64,000 bases of DNA from positions 2,145,286 to 2,209,285 of the forward strand of contig NZ_CP024768.1 of NCBI RefSeq assembly GCF_011395035.1, read 5' to 3'. Positions 16,267-25,187 of the stretch are shown here, one piece after another (position 1 is the first letter of the stretch; each line of letters starts with the position of its first letter). The position numbers and the translations under genes are program-made. The notes beneath the pieces were generated by a model. That model saw nothing but the letters and a program-made list of their open reading frames with translations, did not search any database and had not been told where the DNA came from. This stretch comes from Pantoea cypripedii (GTDB lineage: Bacteria > Pseudomonadota > Gammaproteobacteria > Enterobacterales > Enterobacteriaceae).

Positions 16267-17784
16267 TTAAAGTTTCACCATGCTGCGCATCATCAGACGG
16301 AACAATCGCAGTCGCCCACGCATAAAACGATGCTGCAACCGCAGGGGATTTTCTTCATCCTGGCCAAAGACCAGCGTCACATCTTCACCGGCACGCCAGG
16401 CGGGCCAGGCAGGGTCACCCTGCAACTGATGGCTAAACTCATTTGCGTCACGGGCAAACGTTACCCAAAAGGCGCTGACTTTGGCGGCAAAGGCATGGTC
16501 GGCGGCGGTATAAGTCCGTCCCCCGGGCGGTGGCAGTGCGTGCAGGGTATTAAAGACATAAGGGATTTCGTTGCCATGCCAGGCACCGTGGGGATAGAGA
16601 TCGCGTGATTGCTCGGAAACATAATCGAACCAGTAGCGCCAGCCAGGCATGCCGATATTGTGTTGCGCTTTAACGATCAATAGTGGCATCACCGAAAAGG
16701 CCATGTCGCGTGCCACCGCTCGCCCCAGCAGGCTATCATCGTGAATATCGTACAGCCACTTGATCACCCGATAGCTGAAGCGGTTTCTACGCCGTAGCTG
16801 CCTGAGCACCTGGGTGGCATCGACGCCAAAATACTCCAGCACGCTGGCTTCATCGCTATTGCTGCCAATCATCAAAGGCACCCGCTGCTGTTTTCCCGCC
16901 AGAAACGTTGCCAGCATCGGCTTTGGCAATACGGCATCGCCACTGATCGGCACCGGCCCCAGCGCCAGCGGACGTTGCAGCGGCCAGAACGCCTCCGCAG
17001 GCAACTCGCGTAACTCAGAGGCAGAGGCGTTTTCCGTCAGCCCGAAATGCGCAGCGACCGATTTACCCGCCTGCAATGCCTCCGGGCGGGTCACATCCGG
17101 CAGGCTATAGGCACTCTGGACAATCCCTTTGTGGAACAGTCCCTCCGCCAGCGGAGAACAACACAACGACAGCACGCTGCGCGCACCTGAGGACTCACCA
17201 AACAGGGTGATATTGTGACGATCGCCGCCAAATGCCGGGATATTACGCTGCACCCATTGCAGGGCCGCAATCTGGTCAAGCAACGCGAAGTTATTCACGA
17301 TGCCATCAGACGGATACTCCGCATCCAGCGCCGGGTGGGCAAAAAAACCGAAATGACCGAGACGATAGTTGATGGTCACCACCACCACGCCCTGCGCGGC
17401 CAGCGCTTTACCACGATAAGGATCGAGGCTGCCTGCGCCAATAGCAAATCCCCCGCCATGCAGCCATACCATGACCGGCAGTGGCCTGGAAGGTTCGACA
17501 TCGGGCGTCCAGATATTCAGATAAAGACAATCTTCGCTAAAACGCCCCGGATCTCCCCCACCTGCCGCGACACAGTAGTCCCGATTTTGCCAGCTGGCAT
17601 CGCCCCATGCTGTGGCATCATGCACCCCTTGCCAGGGTTGCAGCGGTTGCGGCGGCCGCCAGCGCCATGCGCCAACCGGCGGAGCGGCATAGGGTATCCC
17701 CTTGAAGACAAAAAGATCATCATCCATTGTGCCTCTGAGTTCACCTTCCGCTGTCATGATCCTCAGACGTCGTTCGTTTTTCAT
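16267..17784 (-). CDS. Type-B carboxylesterase
   Basis: Alpha/beta-hydrolase of the carboxylesterase/para-nitrobenzyl esterase family, 505 residues from the chosen start. Signatures: GIPYAAPPVGAWRW near the N-terminus, EDCLYLNIWTP, the oxyanion-hole HGGGF (109-113) and the nucleophile elbow GESSGA with Ser198. The acid Glu is expected near SNSDEAS and the His near YPHGAWHGNEIPYVF. ATG 17784 (MKNERRLRIM) has GGGAAG upstream; ATG 17814 is in frame but its GGAGGA is too close. No signal peptide, so probably cytoplasmic. No clear operon partner; the natural ester is unknown. Confidence 0.88.
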   Translation of the reverse strand: MKNERRLRIMTAEGELRGTMDDDLFVFKGIPYAAPPVGAWRWRPPQPLQPWQGVHDATAWGDASWQNRDYCVAAGGGDPGRFSEDCLYLNIWTPDVEPSRPLPVMVWLHGGGFAIGAGSLDPYRGKALAAQGVVVVTINYRLGHFGFFAHPALDAEYPSDGIVNNFALLDQIAALQWVQRNIPAFGGDRHNITLFGESSGARSVLSLCCSPLAEGLFHKGIVQSAYSLPDVTRPEALQAGKSVAAHFGLTENASASELRELPAEAFWPLQRPLALGPVPISGDAVLPKPMLATFLAGKQQRVPLMIGSNSDEASVLEYFGVDATQVLRQLRRRNRFSYRVIKWLYDIHDDSLLGRAVARDMAFSVMPLLIVKAQHNIGMPGWRYWFDYVSEQSRDLYPHGAWHGNEIPYVFNTLHALPPPGGRTYTAADHAFAAKVSAFWVTFARDANEFSHQLQGDPAWPAWRAGEDVTLVFGQDEENPLRLQHRFMRGRLRLFRLMMRSMVKL

Positions 17785-17976
17785 CTCGGCTTCCCTGATA
17801 ATGCATTCCTCCATTATTTGCAGGCCCGGTGTGAATGTCCATGTTGCTGAGGAATTTGCAGATTAAGCTGAAAACACGCGCGATAGAGGCAACGTCCCAT
17901 TCTGATTTTTTGGCGGGTTGCCATTTACCGATTAGATTTAATGTGACAGGTTGACCTGGCGAAATGGAGAAGCGCA

Positions 17977-18411
17977 ATGTTCGGTGGCATTAACCAGCTG
18001 TTTACCCGGATGTGTGATCATCCGGACTTCGCTAAATTGTTACTCCGCCTGACGTTTGGCGGATTGCTGTTGTTTCATGGTGAATTTAAAGTCGTTCACG
18101 GTGTGGCATGGATTGAGCATCTGCTTACCGTCAGAGGCATGCCAGGTTTCATCGCCTACGGTGCGTACATCGGGGAAATTCTGGCACCCGTTATGATGAT
18201 CGTGGGTTTCATGACACGCCCTGCGGCGTTCATTATCGTGATCAACATGATTGTCGCGACGTTGCTGGTAAAAATGGGCGTGGTCTGGCATCTCACAGAT
18301 GTGGGTGCATGGTCCCTGGAGACGGAAGCCCTTTATACCCTGGGTGCTCTGGCGATTATGTTCCTGGGTGCCGGGAAATATTCGCTGGTGCGTACCCCGC
18401 GCCTGCAATAA
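17977..18411 (+). CDS. DoxX family membrane protein
   Basis: Inner-membrane protein of 144 residues with four hydrophobic segments. The motifs LLLRLTFGGLLLFHGEFKV near the N-terminus and GEILAPVMMIVGFMTRPAA in the middle are typical of DoxX/YphA-type proteins. Family members have been linked to thiosulfate:quinone oxidoreductase or redox stress, but this one has no partner that points to a role. GGAG lies 8 bases before the ATG. It is divergent from the carboxylesterase gene and convergent with ydcJ, with a shared terminator between. Confidence 0.85.
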   Translation: MFGGINQLFTRMCDHPDFAKLLLRLTFGGLLLFHGEFKVVHGVAWIEHLLTVRGMPGFIAYGAYIGEILAPVMMIVGFMTRPAAFIIVINMIVATLLVKMGVVWHLTDVGAWSLETEALYTLGALAIMFLGAGKYSLVRTPRLQ

Positions 18412-18417
18412 TGAGAC

Positions 18418-18456
18418 AAAAAGCCGGTCTGCGGAGATGCGCAGACCGGCTTTTTT
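18418..18456. terminator. Bidirectional terminator between doxX-like gene and ydcJ
   Basis: Stem GCCGGTCTGCG / CGCAGACCGGC (18423-18433 with 18440-18450) is preceded by a run of A and followed by TTTTTT, so it can end transcripts from both sides. The minus-strand gene ends at its edge. Confidence 0.92.
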
Positions 18457-19792
18457 ATGCCAGACCGCAGCGTACCAGGCTGCGATGCTGCATCTGCTGA
18501 TACAACACCATTTCGTCCTGCACCGCGACACCCAGCGCGTTTTCAAAGGCCTCACGGCTGGCATTACCGGCGCTGCGGACCTGGGCTTCATCACCCAGGT
18601 TAGACTGGAAAATTCCCGCAGCGCTTACCGGTAAAAAGTCTTCATAGGTAATAGGTTCTGCCAGTAACCGGCCTTCCTGCATCAGCTGTTCCATGCTCTC
18701 TTCGGCACGGGGCGGCGACTGAATGCCCTTTTCTGTTAGCCGATAGCGGAACCACGCCAGTTGCTGTTCCCGCAGGCTGGTTTCATCGTCGGGAAAATCG
18801 TGGAACACCGCCGCCAGATGCTGCTGATGCTGCTGGTTATCACGGCCCGTTCCCGCTTCTGCCAGCAACTTATCATACAGCGCACGTCCTTTCGGCGTCA
18901 GCGCCACACCACGTTGCTCGATCTCGCCGAAACGGGCGGTATGCGTCCCCTGAAAGCCATCTTTAAAATGCACCGGCTCTTCAAGGGCTTTGAAGCTGGT
19001 CTGCCGCAGCAGAATCGGCACCTGACGTTGCGGTGGGCCTTCAATCAGCGTTTTAGGATCGATACCGCGTGACGGCATCAGCGCCTGCACACGGTCGATG
19101 TCCAGCGTGCGGGGCGTCAGGTGATTGATATGACAACCGCGGAAGCACACCACATCGGCGATTAAACGATGCTGCTGACTCAGGGCACGATAAGTGGCGC
19201 TATCCACCGTGGTATGCGCATGCCAGCGAAAGGTTTCCAGCGCTTCTTTGACAAACAGCGCGGCATCGGCAGCGTTAAGACCGCCCTGCTGCTGGTGTTT
19301 CGCGATTAGCGCCCGGCAGCCGGGGGTAAAAATATCGCGCGCCGCAAGAATGGCCGCGGCTTTAATACGCAGTGCCTCATCGTTAATCAACTCCAGCCGC
19401 AGCAGCGAGGTAAAAACACGGAAGGGATTGCGTCGCAGCGCGCTATCGCTAACCGGTCGAAACGCGGTGGAGTGCACCGGCACGCCAGCCTGCGACAGAT
19501 CGTAGTACCCCACCGGATACATCCCCATTACCGCAAACATCTGCCGTAACAGGCTTAATTCCGCAGCGGTGCCAACGCGGATGGCGCCATGACGCTCCAC
19601 GCTTAAGCGACTGAGTTCATCGGCAGCCGCCAGACGATTTTTCAGTGCGGGATTGGCTTCCAGCGTCCGTTCGTTGACCGCGCTGACCAGCTGCGTCAGG
19701 GTGCCATATTGCGGCACCTCCTGCTGGTACATCGTCGACATGGCCTGAGAAAACAGGGTGCGAATGGCATCGCTGGCGAGAAAGTTATCCAT
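18455..19792 (-). CDS. ydcJ: YdcJ / HglS: 2-oxoadipate dioxygenase/decarboxylase (VOC family, DUF1338)
   Basis: Fe(II)-dependent enzyme of the vicinal-oxygen-chelate superfamily. HglS homologues convert 2-oxoadipate to D-2-hydroxyglutarate in D-lysine breakdown. The 445-residue protein follows E. coli YdcJ closely: MYQQEVPQYGTL, VERHGAIRVGTA (metal-binding His), SQAGVPVHSTAFRP, CHINHLTPRTLDID, HTARFGEIEQRGVALTPKGR and ITYEDFLPVSAAGIFQSNLG. Start: ATG 19792 aligns with the E. coli N-terminus and has GAGG 8 bases upstream; GTG 19801 and ATG 19798 are alternatives. Monocistronic; lysine-breakdown partners are not nearby, so the physiological pathway is uncertain. Confidence 0.9.
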   Translation of the reverse strand: MDNFLASDAIRTLFSQAMSTMYQQEVPQYGTLTQLVSAVNERTLEANPALKNRLAAADELSRLSVERHGAIRVGTAAELSLLRQMFAVMGMYPVGYYDLSQAGVPVHSTAFRPVSDSALRRNPFRVFTSLLRLELINDEALRIKAAAILAARDIFTPGCRALIAKHQQQGGLNAADAALFVKEALETFRWHAHTTVDSATYRALSQQHRLIADVVCFRGCHINHLTPRTLDIDRVQALMPSRGIDPKTLIEGPPQRQVPILLRQTSFKALEEPVHFKDGFQGTHTARFGEIEQRGVALTPKGRALYDKLLAEAGTGRDNQQHQQHLAAVFHDFPDDETSLREQQLAWFRYRLTEKGIQSPPRAEESMEQLMQEGRLLAEPITYEDFLPVSAAGIFQSNLGDEAQVRSAGNASREAFENALGVAVQDEMVLYQQMQHRSLVRCGLA

Positions 19793-19882
19793 GATCATCA
19801 CCTCGGGCTAAAGGGTTGTTGCTACTGTAGATCAACCGTTTAACACCGGGTAACAATTTCGTGGAACTGTGATCTCACCTGC

Positions 19883-21205
19883 TTACTCCGGGTCGCCGAA
19901 GCGAAATTTCAGGACCAGCATCACCGTGGTTAATACCGCCGGGAATGCCAGCATCAGGAAGATATGGCTGAATGACCAGCCGAGCGACAGCAATTCTGCC
20001 CCCACAAAGGCGCTCAGGATGGCCCCGGCTCGCCCTACGCCATGCATCCAGCTGGAACCGGTAGCGCGCGCATGGGTGGGATAGAAGCTGGCGGAAAGCG
20101 CGTTCATGCCGGTATTGGCCCCGTTAAAACAGAAGCCGCTGCAAAAAGCGATGCCACTCATCAGCCCCACCTGAGCCGGGGAGAAACCAAGGGCGATAAT
20201 CGCGATGCCGCCGCAGAAATAAATCACCGCCAGCGCCAGGTTGGCATTGACGCGGTCCATCAGCCAGCCAGCGAACAATGAACCCAGCGTGCCGCCGGCC
20301 TGGTACATGGCGGTGATAATCGCCGCTTCGGTAACGGACATCCCCAGCGTATGCACCAGCGATGGCAGCCAGCTGCCAATCAGATACACCAAAAACAGCC
20401 CCATAAAATAACCGCCCCACAGCATCAGGCTGCCAAACAGGTAACGGCGGGAAACCACGGTAGACATCGCCCCGCGACGTGCTGCGGGTGGCTCTGCACT
20501 TTGAAAATGGCTGTTGGCTTGCACTGCGCCCGGCAACATACGATCGAGGATGGCATGAATCCGCGCTGCGGGCGCGCGACGACTGATCAGGAAGCGCACG
20601 GATTCCGGTAAACCGCGCAACAGAAACGGCAGCACCACCAGCGGCAACACGCCGCCGAGCAACATCACCGCATGCCAGTCATAACGCGGCAGCAACCAGG
20701 AGGCGGCAAAACCACCCGAGGCGGCACCGAAGGTGAAACCACAAAATACCACGGTGATAATGAAGGAACGGCGACGTTCAGGGGCGTATTCCGCCACCAG
20801 GGTACCGACGTTGGGCATTGCCGCGCCAAGACCTAAGCCGGTCAGGAAACGGAACAACATCATCTGCTCGATGTTTTGTGCCATCGCGGTCGCCAGCGTC
20901 CATATGCCGAAAAACAGCACGCTTTGCAGAATCAGCAGGCGACGCCCAAAACGGTCGGCCAGCGGCCCCGCCACCACGGCACCCAGAGCCAGCCCCACCA
21001 ATGCGGCGCTGATGACCACACCGAGCTGATGATTGCTGACTCCCCACGCGGTTTTGAGCGTCGGGGCGATAAAGCCCATCAGCGCGATGTCCATACCGTC
21101 CAGCGCCACAACAATAAAGCAGAGCGCGATCAGGCGCTTTTGCCAGCTACTTAATGCGCTCTGATTGATGAGCTGGCGGACATCTACTGCTTCAACGCTG
21201 GTCAC
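19883..21205 (-). CDS. Aromatic acid:H+ symporter (AAHS family MFS, PcaK-like)
   Basis: Inner-membrane proton symporter with about 12 helices. The first helix reads FIVVALDGMDIALMGFIAPT, where the DG-D motif is the AAHS hallmark; GPLADRFGRRLLIL follows between helices 2 and 3, and GLGLGAAMPN in helix 4. ATG 21241 has no ribosome-binding site, while GTG 21205 follows AGGGG by 7 bases, so I chose the latter (440 residues). It is divergent from a PcaQ-type regulator, which suggests uptake of protocatechuate, 4-hydroxybenzoate or a related aromatic acid. No ring-cleavage genes are in the window. Confidence 0.87.
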   Translation of the reverse strand: MTSVEAVDVRQLINQSALSSWQKRLIALCFIVVALDGMDIALMGFIAPTLKTAWGVSNHQLGVVISAALVGLALGAVVAGPLADRFGRRLLILQSVLFFGIWTLATAMAQNIEQMMLFRFLTGLGLGAAMPNVGTLVAEYAPERRRSFIITVVFCGFTFGAASGGFAASWLLPRYDWHAVMLLGGVLPLVVLPFLLRGLPESVRFLISRRAPAARIHAILDRMLPGAVQANSHFQSAEPPAARRGAMSTVVSRRYLFGSLMLWGGYFMGLFLVYLIGSWLPSLVHTLGMSVTEAAIITAMYQAGGTLGSLFAGWLMDRVNANLALAVIYFCGGIAIIALGFSPAQVGLMSGIAFCSGFCFNGANTGMNALSASFYPTHARATGSSWMHGVGRAGAILSAFVGAELLSLGWSFSHIFLMLAFPAVLTTVMLVLKFRFGDPE

Positions 21206-21529
21206 GTCAGAACCCCTGCTTCGGCTTACCGATTTAAACATCAGTTTTGGTAAAAAAAACGGCGCTTATGATAGCTCATCGTTAACAATAGCGGGCAGTA
21301 ATTTTGAATGTAATTGAGAATTATTCAATATTTGTGATCTTAACCCTCTGATATTACTGGCGATGATAAGTTGGCAGCCAGATGAATATCCGGTATTCCC
21401 TGTCATTACAGTGACTTATGCGTTTCGCGCCACACAAGCTAAAATTGTTAATATAATTTTGCAGGTTGGTTAACAAAATTTCAGTTTGCCAGTTGCCTGC
21501 GCGCTGGAAATCTCATTAAGTGTGAGGTT
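21206..21529. promoter_or_regulatory. Divergent control region between the AAHS transporter and pcaQ
   Basis: An AT-rich, non-coding 324-bp gap. A candidate operator is the inverted repeat TTGTTAA, 18 bases, TTAACAA at 21445-21476, which includes GGTTAA as in described PcaQ sites. A second GTTAACAA lies near 21280. These could bind the PcaQ protein, but spacing differs from the published motif. Confidence 0.45.
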
Positions 21530-22450
21530 ATGGACAAAAATATCCTTTTCAATCAGCGCATTCGCTTGCGCCACTTACATACCTTTGTTGCGGTAGCGCA
21601 ACAGGGCACGCTTGGCCGGGCAGCAGAAACTCTCAGCCTCAGCCAGCCTGCGCTATCGAAAACCCTCAACGAGCTGGAAGAACTGGCGGGTGCCCGTTTG
21701 TTTGAGCGTGGCCGCCTCGGTGCGCAGCTGACTACGCTAGGGGAACAATTTCTTACCCATGCGGTAAAGGTGCTGGATGCGCTGAATCATGCCGGGCAGA
21801 GCTTCAACGCCCCGCTGGCAGGACGCCCAATGGTGATTCGTCTTGGCGCACTGACGACCGCAGCGATGGGTATGCTGCCGCAAATTCTCGATCGTTTTCA
21901 TCAGCAGCAACCCAACACCACGGTTCAGGTAGCGACCCTGCATAACAACGTCCTGCTGGCGGGGTTACGTGCCGGGGAATTTGATATCGGTATTGGGCGC
22001 ATGGCCGACAGCGAAATGATGGCCGGACTGACTTATGAGTTGCTGTTCCTGGAGTCGCTGAAGCTGGTGGTACGCCCGGAGCACCCGCTTTTAAGTGACA
22101 ATGTCACGTTATCACGTGCCATGCAGTGGCCGGTCGTGATCTCCCCGGAGGGCACTGCGCCGCGTCGTATCGCCCAGCAGATGCTGGATGATCAGGATTG
22201 TTCCCTGCCCGCCAACTGCGTTGAAACCTCTTCCACCTCGCTGGCCCGTCAGCTGGCGCTGCGTTACGACTATGTGTGGTTTGTACCGTCCGGCGCCATT
22301 AAAGAAGATTTGAATCACAACGCCGTCTGCGCCCTGCCCATCAGTTCCAGCGGGCCTGGTGAGCCGGTGGGTATTATCACCCGCACCGGCAATACCTTAA
22401 GCCTGAGCGCAGAGGTTTTAATGGCGACAATCCGTAAGTTCCACAGTTAA
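21530..22450 (+). CDS. pcaQ: PcaQ-type LysR regulator
   Basis: LysR regulator of 306 residues. PcaQ proteins activate protocatechuate genes in response to beta-carboxymuconate-type intermediates. The N-terminus IRLRHLHTFVAVAQQGTLGRAAETLSLSQPALSKTLNELE is the PcaQ/GbpR type of helix-turn-helix (about residues 11-50), and ARLFERGRLGAQLTTLGEQF follows. The effector domain shows IGRMADSEMMAGLTYELL. GAGG lies just before the ATG. Divergent from the AAHS transporter; its stop overlaps the stop of convergent smrA by four bases. Confidence 0.85.
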   Translation: MDKNILFNQRIRLRHLHTFVAVAQQGTLGRAAETLSLSQPALSKTLNELEELAGARLFERGRLGAQLTTLGEQFLTHAVKVLDALNHAGQSFNAPLAGRPMVIRLGALTTAAMGMLPQILDRFHQQQPNTTVQVATLHNNVLLAGLRAGEFDIGIGRMADSEMMAGLTYELLFLESLKLVVRPEHPLLSDNVTLSRAMQWPVVISPEGTAPRRIAQQMLDDQDCSLPANCVETSSTSLARQLALRYDYVWFVPSGAIKEDLNHNAVCALPISSSGPGEPVGIITRTGNTLSLSAEVLMATIRKFHS

Positions 22451-23013
22451 CGGCTGCGCTTGGCGTGCCGTTCACGGTTATCCAGGCGCGCCTTATCGGT
22501 TTTGCGCAATCCAATGTAGAGCGCTCCCGCACCGCCGTGCTGCGGTTGGGCCATGCAAAAGGTTTGTACATCGTCAAACTGTTGCAACCAGCGGGCCAGG
22601 TAGCTGCGCACGATATTGGCGTGCGATTCATTATCCCGCCCCTTGCCGTGAATGATCAGCAGGTTGCGCAGCCCCTGCTTATGCGCCTGCATCATAAAGC
22701 TGAACAACGACTGACGGCAGGTTTCCACCGGCTGACGCAGCAGATTGAGGCTGGCATCCAGCGGGTATTTGCCCTGCCGCAGTTTATCCAGCACTCCCTG
22801 CTGAATACCGTCGGCTTTGTATTCCAGCGGCGTCGCCAGCGGAATAATCTCCAGAAAGCCACGCGTGAGAAAATTTTCCTGTTCATCATTGCGTTGAGGT
22901 GCACGTGGCTCTTTGGTGGACGGTGTGCGCAGCCACTGCGTATTGGCGCAATCTTTCAACGGTGTCACATCACCCATGGCATCCCGGAAAAGGTCATCAT
23001 CATCAAGGTTCAT
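22447..23013 (-). CDS. smrA: SmrA, Smr-domain DNA endonuclease
   Basis: Small MutS-related protein with DNA-nicking activity reported for E. coli SmrA (YdaL). The 188 residues begin MNLDDDDLFRDAMGDVTPLK, as in E. coli, and contain the Smr domain with LDASLNLLRQPVE, LLIIHGKGRD (about 118-127) and the HGGAGALYIGLRK tail; it ends ERHAKRSR as in E. coli. The frame is open 15 bp further up, but ATG 23013 matches the family start and has GGGAAAAA upstream. Adjacent to fnr, as in E. coli but without ogt and the abg genes between. Confidence 0.93.
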   Translation of the reverse strand: MNLDDDDLFRDAMGDVTPLKDCANTQWLRTPSTKEPRAPQRNDEQENFLTRGFLEIIPLATPLEYKADGIQQGVLDKLRQGKYPLDASLNLLRQPVETCRQSLFSFMMQAHKQGLRNLLIIHGKGRDNESHANIVRSYLARWLQQFDDVQTFCMAQPQHGGAGALYIGLRKTDKARLDNRERHAKRSR

Positions 23014-23274
23014 GGTTTTTTCCCACATAACAATTCAGCGAAGAAAGAGTAGCAAATGCTTTCTGGCATCACATCTGTCACTTTTTGCACAAGAATCCAG
23101 CAACGGGCGGAGCGAAAAAGTGTCAACAAATCGTTCCAGATCAAAAAACACCCTTGCGGAATTTATCGGCAAATAGCGGAATTAGCGCTGATCAACTATT
23201 TTTGCGTCACCCCCACTTTTTTTGAGGATTATTACTGCTCGGATGAGTGCCCTTTGCACGGAAAAATGTTAAAA

Positions 23275-23288
23275 TTGACCACAGTCAA
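23275..23288. promoter_or_regulatory. FNR-box-like palindrome in front of fnr
   Basis: TTGAC-CACA-GTCAA, a perfect palindrome close to the FNR consensus TTGAT-N4-ATCAA. It lies 21 bp before the fnr start codon. In E. coli fnr is negatively autoregulated from a site overlapping its promoter, and this position fits that. Confidence 0.65.
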
Positions 23289-23309
23289 TAATCATCGAGC
23301 GTAGACATT

Positions 23310-24062
23310 ATGATCCCGGAAAAACGCAGCATTCGACGTATTCAGTCTGGCGGTTGTGCCATCCATTGTCAGGATTGCAGTATCAGCCAGTTGTGTATTC
23401 CCTTCACGCTGAACGAGCACGAACTGGATCAGCTGGATAATATCATCGAACGCAAAAAGCCGATTCAGAAAGGCCAGACATTGTTCAAAGCCGGTGATGA
23501 ACTCAAATCTTTATACGCGATTCGCTCTGGCACCATCAAAAGTTACACCATCACTGAACAGGGTGACGAACAGATTACCGGCTTCCATCTGGCAGGTGAT
23601 TTGGTAGGTTTTGACGCCATTGTCAGCGCCCATCATCCCAGTTTTGCTCAGGCACTGGAAACCGCGATGGTGTGCGAGATTCCATTCGAAACGCTCGACG
23701 ATCTGTCCGGTAAAATGCCCGCCCTGCGTCAGCAGATGATGCGCCTGATGAGTGGCGAGATTAAAGGCGACCAGGACATGATTCTGTTGCTGTCGAAAAA
23801 GAACGCCGAAGAACGCCTCGCCGCCTTTATCTGGAACCTGTCGCGCCGCTTTGGTCAGCGCGGTTTTTCCCAGCGCGAGTTCCGTTTAACCATGACACGC
23901 GGTGATATTGGTAACTATCTGGGACTAACCGTAGAAACCATCAGCCGTTTACTCGGTCGTTTCCAGAAAAGTGGCATGCTGGCGGTAAAAGGCAAATATA
24001 TCACTATTGAAAACCATGCTTTGCTGGCAGAACTTGCTGGTCAGACTGAGCAGGCTGCCTGA
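23310..24062 (+). CDS. fnr: Anaerobic regulator FNR
   Basis: Oxygen-sensing regulator that binds a [4Fe-4S] cluster and switches genes to anaerobic metabolism. At 250 residues it is nearly identical in layout to E. coli FNR: cluster cysteines C20, C23, C29 and the fourth in MVCEIPFE (about 122), a CRP-like cyclic-nucleotide fold (about 30-150), a dimer helix and the DNA-reading helix VETISRLLGRFQ with the E-SR contact residues. Targets in the window probably include the FnrS RNA (FNR site 56235-56248) and fnr itself. A hairpin follows its stop. Confidence 0.98.
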   Translation: MIPEKRSIRRIQSGGCAIHCQDCSISQLCIPFTLNEHELDQLDNIIERKKPIQKGQTLFKAGDELKSLYAIRSGTIKSYTITEQGDEQITGFHLAGDLVGFDAIVSAHHPSFAQALETAMVCEIPFETLDDLSGKMPALRQQMMRLMSGEIKGDQDMILLLSKKNAEERLAAFIWNLSRRFGQRGFSQREFRLTMTRGDIGNYLGLTVETISRLLGRFQKSGMLAVKGKYITIENHALLAELAGQTEQAA

Positions 24063-24069
24063 CACTCAG

Positions 24070-24101
24070 CCGGATCAATAAATGTTATTTTATTGATCCG
24101 G
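24070..24101. terminator. Inverted repeat between fnr and uspE
   Basis: CCGGATCAATA and TATTGATCCGG form an 11-bp stem with a 10-base AT-rich loop. It begins 7 bp after the fnr stop. There is no long T run, so it may be a weak terminator or an mRNA 3'-end stabiliser. Confidence 0.6.
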
Positions 24102-24181
24102 CAACAACTTTTTCCCTTCTGCACTGTCCTAACTTAGGCTATCTTTAACCCAACTTGCTTTGGTTTTGAGGAGATTGCCTT

Positions 24182-25144
24182 ATGACCCGGTACCAAAATA
24201 TTCTGGTCGCGATTGATGCACAGCAGGATGATCAACCCGCGCTGCGGCGTGCGGTGTATCTCAATCAACGCATCGGCGGAAAAATCAAAGCTTTCCTGCC
24301 TATCTATGACTTTTCATACGAAATGACCACGCTGCTGTCGCCTGATGAGCGCGGCAATATGCGCAAAGGCGTGATCAGCCAGCGTACCGAGTGGATCCGT
24401 GAACAGGCCCATGCCTATTTAGAGGCGGGTGTCGATATTGAAATCAAGGTGATCTGGCATAACCGCCCCTTCGAGGCGATTATTCATGAGGTCATGACCC
24501 ATCAGCACGATCTGGTGCTGAAGATGGCGCACCAGCACGATCGGCTGGAAGCGGTGATCTTCACCCCCACCGACTGGCATCTGTTGCGCAAATGCCCGTG
24601 CCCGGTGTGGATGGTTAAAGACCAGCCGTGGCCAGAAGGCGGCAAAGCATTGGTGGCGGTTAACCTCGCCAGCGAAGAACCCCATCATGACGCCCTCAAC
24701 CAAAAGCTGATTCAGGAAACCACGGTGCTGGCGGAAATGGTGAATCACACCGAAGTACATCTGGTGGGTGCCTACCCGATTACCCCGATAAACATCGCTA
24801 TCGAACTGCCGGACTTCGATCCCAGCGTCTATAACGATGCGATTCGCGGCCAGCATCTGGTGGCGATGAAAGCGTTGCGGCAGAAGTTTTCCATCAGTGA
24901 AGAATTCACCCATGTGGCAAAAGGCTTGCCGGAAGAAGTGATCCCCGATATCGCCGCCCATCTGGGCGCGGGTATCGTGGTGCTGGGCACCATTGGCCGT
25001 ACCGGATTGTCTGCGGCGTTTCTGGGAAATACCGCTGAACAGGTGATCGATCATCTGCGTTGCGATTTGCTGGCGATTAAGCCTGATGACTTTAAATCAC
25101 CCATCGAACTCGATGATGATGACGAAGAAGATGACGACGAATAA
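24182..25144 (+). CDS. uspE: Universal stress protein UspE
   Basis: Tandem universal-stress protein involved in stress resistance, motility and adhesion in E. coli. The 320 residues hold two Usp domains: about 1-150 (MTRYQNILVAIDAQQDDQPA) and 155-305 (IVVLGTIGRTGLSAAFLGNT, a typical nucleotide-binding-type loop). The C-terminus is a very acidic tail (ELDDDDEEDDDE), slightly longer than in E. coli (316). GAGG precedes the ATG. It follows fnr as in E. coli, and a strong bidirectional terminator separates it from pntB. Confidence 0.95.
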   Translation: MTRYQNILVAIDAQQDDQPALRRAVYLNQRIGGKIKAFLPIYDFSYEMTTLLSPDERGNMRKGVISQRTEWIREQAHAYLEAGVDIEIKVIWHNRPFEAIIHEVMTHQHDLVLKMAHQHDRLEAVIFTPTDWHLLRKCPCPVWMVKDQPWPEGGKALVAVNLASEEPHHDALNQKLIQETTVLAEMVNHTEVHLVGAYPITPINIAIELPDFDPSVYNDAIRGQHLVAMKALRQKFSISEEFTHVAKGLPEEVIPDIAAHLGAGIVVLGTIGRTGLSAAFLGNTAEQVIDHLRCDLLAIKPDDFKSPIELDDDDEEDDDE

Positions 25145-25158
25145 TCGATAAATACGAA

Positions 25159-25187
25159 GGGCGACCATCTGGTCGCCCCTTGTTTTT
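25159..25187. terminator. Terminator between uspE and pntB
   Basis: Stem GGGCGACC / GGTCGCCC with loop ATCT, followed by CTTGTTTTT. It lies between convergent uspE and pntB and probably serves both. Confidence 0.85.

Noticed and set aside
17215..17850. 211-residue plus-strand frame opposite the carboxylesterase
   Set aside because: The esterase motifs are on the other strand; this frame has no recognisable domain.
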